Position numbers and translations under genes: made by a program. From Gammaproteobacteria bacterium (GTDB lineage Bacteria > Pseudomonadota > Gammaproteobacteria > Steroidobacterales > Steroidobacteraceae): a stretch of DNA of 9,494 nucleotides. The notes beneath the pieces were generated by a model. That model was given only the letters and a program-made list of their open reading frames with translations, did no database searches and had not been told where the DNA came from. Below, piece by piece: positions 7,506-9,494 of this stretch (positions are counted from its first letter, which is position 1; each line of letters opens with the position of its first letter). Location of the stretch: the NCBI GenBank assembly GCA_019242385.1, contig JAFAVO010000202.1, positions 1 to 9,494 of the forward strand, written 5' to 3'.

Positions 7506-8297
7506 TCACCAGCGGTTGCGCAGCTCGCGCAGCCGCACGAAGACGGTGCGGGCGTCGGGCTGCTCGCCGAGGTCCGGGAGTGCCGCGCGCAGCCGCGCGA
7601 TCACCGTGGGGTTCTGCAGCCGGAAGAAGGTATTGATGCGCTTCTCGCGCGCGAGGGTCGTCACCACTGCTGCGGCCGGATCGTGATGACGGGCCTCGCC
7701 GAGGAGCGTCTCGGCGTCGGCGTTGCCGGGCTCGCGATCGAGCGTGAACTCGAGATTCCTCGCCAGGTACTCATGGCCCGGATATACCCGGGTGGTGTCG
7801 GGGAGTCGTGCCAGTTGATTGACGAAGGTGTCGTAGAGGGCCTCGGGCTTGCCGCCGTTGTAGCAGTTGCCGGCGCCCGCGTTGAAGAGCGTATCCCCGC
7901 AGAAGAGCGCGGGCTCCTCGGTGTGCGAGAGCAGGCAGATGTGGGCCATGGTGTGACCGGGGGTGTCCAGGCATTCGAGCTCGACCGTGCGGCCCACCTT
8001 GATCACATCGCCTTTGGACAGACCGCGGTCGACCCCACCGATGCGCGCGGCGGCGCCGGCGTGCGCCAGCACCTTGGCGTGCGTCGCGGCTTTGAGGCCG
8101 GCATTGCCGCCGGTGTGATCGCTGTGCTCGTGCGTGTTGAGGATCTGGGTGATCTCCCAGCCTTGCCGCGCTGCCGCACTGAGGCACAGTCGCCACTCGA
8201 GCGGGTCCACAGCCAGCGCCTCTCCGGTCTGCGGGCAGGCGATCAGGTAGTGAAAGTTGCGCAGCGAATTCCCGGACCAGATGCGCTCGAGCAACAT
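7506..8297 (-). CDS. gloB: Hydroxyacylglutathione hydrolase (glyoxalase II)
   Basis: A cytoplasmic metallo-beta-lactamase-fold hydrolase of 263 residues that should cleave S-D-lactoylglutathione to D-lactate and glutathione, the second step of methylglyoxal detoxification. The dinuclear metal ligands are all visible: T55-H56-E-H58-S-D60-H61, H115 in TPGHTMAH, D135 in CGDTLF, and H175 in YPGHEY. The C-terminal glyoxalase II domain is present: NLEFTLDREPGN (181-192), as in canonical enzymes, then REKRINTFFR (217-226), matching E. coli NERQINVFLR. The end RLRELRNRW resembles the E. coli end. The loop AGAGNCYNGG (140-149) replaces the usual AGCGR/K-FYEG, so a residue that touches glutathione has changed. 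The ATG at 8297 is chosen because GGAGA lies 6 bases upstream; a longer in-frame reading to 8339 lacks family similarity. It is divergent from the gene at 8366. Confidence 0.9.
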   Translation of the reverse strand: MLLERIWSGNSLRNFHYLIACPQTGEALAVDPLEWRLCLSAAARQGWEITQILNTHEHSDHTGGNAGLKAATHAKVLAHAGAAARIGGVDRGLSKGDVIKVGRTVELECLDTPGHTMAHICLLSHTEEPALFCGDTLFNAGAGNCYNGGKPEALYDTFVNQLARLPDTTRVYPGHEYLARNLEFTLDREPGNADAETLLGEARHHDPAAAVVTTLAREKRINTFFRLQNPTVIARLRAALPDLGEQPDARTVFVRLRELRNRW

Positions 8298-8303
8298 AAG
8301 CTG

Positions 8304-8308
8304 TCTCC
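8304..8308 (-). promoter_or_regulatory. Ribosome binding site of gloB
   Basis: The minus strand reads GGAGA six bases before the ATG at 8297. This is the best Shine-Dalgarno match in the window and decides the start of gloB against the longer in-frame reading. Confidence 0.7.
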
Positions 8309-8353
8309 ATCGGCGCTTTGACCGGCAACGTACCGCCAAAACCCAACGCGCGC

Positions 8354-8359
8354 CATAAT
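8354..8359 (+). promoter_or_regulatory. Candidate -10 box for the unknown-pirin operon
   Basis: CATAAT matches five of six positions of the sigma-70 -10 consensus TATAAT. It ends 6 bases before the GTG start at 8366, so a typical initiation point seven bases downstream would be the G of the start codon itself. The -35 position 17 bases upstream (TACCGC, 8331-8336) is poor. Confidence 0.4.
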
Positions 8360-8365
8360 GGTCGC

Positions 8366-8812
8366 GTGAAGCACACCTATCTGTTCGAGCCCGCCGTGTG
8401 GGGCGTCGCCGGTACGTTCTGGCAGGCCGACGGCGAAGCTCTCGAGGCAGTGGGGCGCACCGAGATCGCGCACCGGCCGGAATGTTGGCTGCTGTCGGGG
8501 AAGCTCAAGGTGCTGAGCTCGCCTCCCGCGGAGTTCCTGCACGCGTACTGGATCGAGCCGCCGGGGCCGCAGGGCGGAAGCGTGCGCTGGACGTTCGAGA
8601 ATGCGATGTTCGGCAAGCTGCAGGGCCGTTATGCGGTGATCGGTCCGTCGATCCTCTCGGTCTATGGCTGCGAAGAGTCCGGTTATCACGGCGCCGAGCA
8701 CCTGGCGCAGCTCGATGCGGACAATTACCGCTCGACCGGACTGCTGCTGCTGAAGGACCGGATCATGTACTCCTGGCAGATGATGCTGAAGCGCGGCGCG
8801 GGAAGCGGTTGA
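8366..8812 (+). CDS. Conserved-looking hypothetical protein, 148 residues
   Basis: I do not recognise this protein. Starting from the GTG at 8366 it begins KHTYLFEPAVWGVAGTFWQA and has no signal peptide or membrane segment. Much of it alternates polar and hydrophobic residues as in beta strands, for example 73-82 and 125-142 (LLLLKDRIMYSWQMMLKR), with Gly turns between. An antiparallel beta-barrel of lipocalin or nitrobindin type is possible but only a guess. Aromatics are frequent (Trp12, 19, 41, 62, 75 and 137). Codon use matches the neighbouring genes, which argues for a real gene. The frame stays open back to a TTG at 8318, but those codons have weak GC bias. No ribosome site precedes the GTG, and a CATAAT box 7 bases before it suggests a leaderless message. 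The stop is followed after one base by the pirin gene, so both are probably one operon and may share a function. Confidence 0.75.
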   Translation: MKHTYLFEPAVWGVAGTFWQADGEALEAVGRTEIAHRPECWLLSGKLKVLSSPPAEFLHAYWIEPPGPQGGSVRWTFENAMFGKLQGRYAVIGPSILSVYGCEESGYHGAEHLAQLDADNYRSTGLLLLKDRIMYSWQMMLKRGAGSG

Positions 8813-8813
8813 T

Positions 8814-9494
8814 ATGCTCGAAGTGCGCCGCAGTGCGGACCGCGGGTACTTCGACCACGGGTGGCTGAAGACCTTCCATACCTTCGCCTTCGCCGAGTAC
8901 TACGATCCGAGCTGGGTCGGGTACGGCCCGCTGCGCGTCCTCAATGAGGATCGCGTCGCGCCGGGGCGCGGCTTTGGCAAGCACGGGCACCGCGATATGG
9001 AGATCGTCACCTACATCCTCGCGGGCGAACTCGAGCACCGGGACTCCATGGGGACGGGCTCCGTGATCCGCGTCGGCGATGTGCAGCGCATGAGCGCGGG
9101 CACCGGTGTCACGCACAGTGAGTTCAATCCCTCTGCCACCGAAGCGGTGCATTTCCTCCAGATCTGGATCCTGCCCGAGACCCAGCGGCTGCCGCCGGGC
9201 TACGAGCAGAAGCACTTCAGTGCGGCGGACAAGCGCGGCCGGCTGCGGCCGATCGCGGCGCGAGCAGATGAGGACGGCACGGTGGTCATTCACCAGGATG
9301 CGCGTATCTACGCCGGGCTCTTCGATGGCGCGGAGCACGCCGACTTCCAGGTTCCGGCCGGGCGGCGCGCCTGGCTGCAGGTGGCGCGCGGGGCCCTCTC
9401 GGTCGAGGCCACCTCGCTCTCAGCGGGGGATGGCGCGTACACGCTGGGGCCCGCGCAGCTCACTCTGCACGGTGGCACGAATGCCGAGGTGCTG
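8814..9494 (+). CDS. Pirin family protein (YhhW-like), 3' end outside the window
   Basis: A bicupin of the pirin family, whose members bind Fe or other metals. Some, including E. coli YhhW and human pirin, have quercetin 2,3-dioxygenase activity; the physiological role is unknown. The reading frame starts at the ATG at 8814 and stays open for 227 codons to the window edge, so only a few C-terminal residues are probably missing (YhhW is about 231). Metal ligands are seen in the N-terminal cupin at H57 and H59 (GKHGHRDME), and H101 and E103 (GTGVTHSEF), the same spacing as H56, H58, H101 and E103 of human pirin. The opening LEVRRSADRGYFDHGWLKTF is typical, as is NEDRVAPGRGFGKH (44-57). The C-terminal cupin (about 150-225) lacks such ligands, as in other pirins. 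GGGAAG at 8800-8805 is a fair ribosome site. It starts 1 base after the upstream stop. Confidence 0.95.
   Translation, partial: MLEVRRSADRGYFDHGWLKTFHTFAFAEYYDPSWVGYGPLRVLNEDRVAPGRGFGKHGHRDMEIVTYILAGELEHRDSMGTGSVIRVGDVQRMSAGTGVTHSEFNPSATEAVHFLQIWILPETQRLPPGYEQKHFSAADKRGRLRPIAARADEDGTVVIHQDARIYAGLFDGAEHADFQVPAGRRAWLQVARGALSVEATSLSAGDGAYTLGPAQLTLHGGTNAEVL

Noticed and set aside
6999..8321. Plus-strand 440-codon open frame opposite the AI-2E gene and gloB
   Set aside because: It spans two clearly identified minus-strand genes and has no family features.
8318..8359. TTGACC at 8318-8323 as the -35 partner of CATAAT at 8354-8359
   Set aside because: The spacing is 30 bases, far beyond the 16-18 used by sigma-70 promoters.
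8318..8365. Earlier TTG start for the unknown protein, adding 16 residues
   Set aside because: The extra codons are less GC-biased, lack a ribosome site, and contain the candidate -10 box. Not fully excluded.
8763..9338. Minus-strand 191-codon open frame
   Set aside because: It is antisense to the pirin gene, whose metal ligands and full-length similarity settle the coding strand. Similar minus-strand frames opposite the gene at 8366 were dropped for the same reason.
1..9494. Mobile elements, CRISPR arrays, tRNA or rRNA genes, attachment sites, toxin-antitoxin or defence systems
   Set aside because: Reading both strands, I saw no repeat arrays, transposase motifs, cloverleaf sequences or defence-type genes. 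The window is filled with eight ordinary coding genes.

Overview
This is a compact, GC-rich chromosomal segment of ordinary, mostly housekeeping genes. It holds eight protein genes, with almost no intergenic space and no stretch over 100 bases without a gene. The UvrD, TrkA and TrkH proteins read along their whole length like those of Escherichia coli. The strong GC preference at third codon positions produces long stop-free shadow frames. Together these suggest a high-GC gammaproteobacterium, perhaps of the Xanthomonadales/Nevskiales type. That placement is inference, because there is no rRNA gene here to test it.

Layout: positions 1-8297 are read entirely from the minus strand. In the direction of transcription the order is a glyoxalase II type hydrolase (gloB, 8297-7506), an AI-2E family membrane protein (7430-6378), DNA helicase II (uvrD, 6292-4106), the K+ uptake regulator trkA (4102-2732), the K+ channel subunit trkH (2678-1230), and a lipoprotein serine hydrolase of the beta-lactamase/esterase fold (1227-73). 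From 8366 the other strand is used. A 148-residue protein I do not recognise is followed after one base by a pirin family gene that runs off the right edge of the window.

How the genes work together: trkA and trkH encode the gating ring and the pore of one Trk potassium uptake system. They appear to be translated from a message that begins at or before uvrD, since the uvrD stop and trkA start are only 3 bases apart. The serine hydrolase starts 2 bases after the trkH stop and is probably the last cistron. gloB would detoxify S-D-lactoylglutathione. It shares a 68-base divergent intergenic region with the unknown-pirin pair.

The more unusual points are small. Two genes (uvrD and the unknown protein at 8366) have a -10-like box so close to the start codon that their mRNAs could be leaderless or nearly so. 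There is a GC-rich hairpin between trkA and trkH. The fourth pore loop of TrkH and the glutathione-binding loop of GloB differ from the reference sequences. I found no mobile element, CRISPR array, tRNA, rRNA, toxin-antitoxin pair or defence system, and I do not think this window holds a new system.
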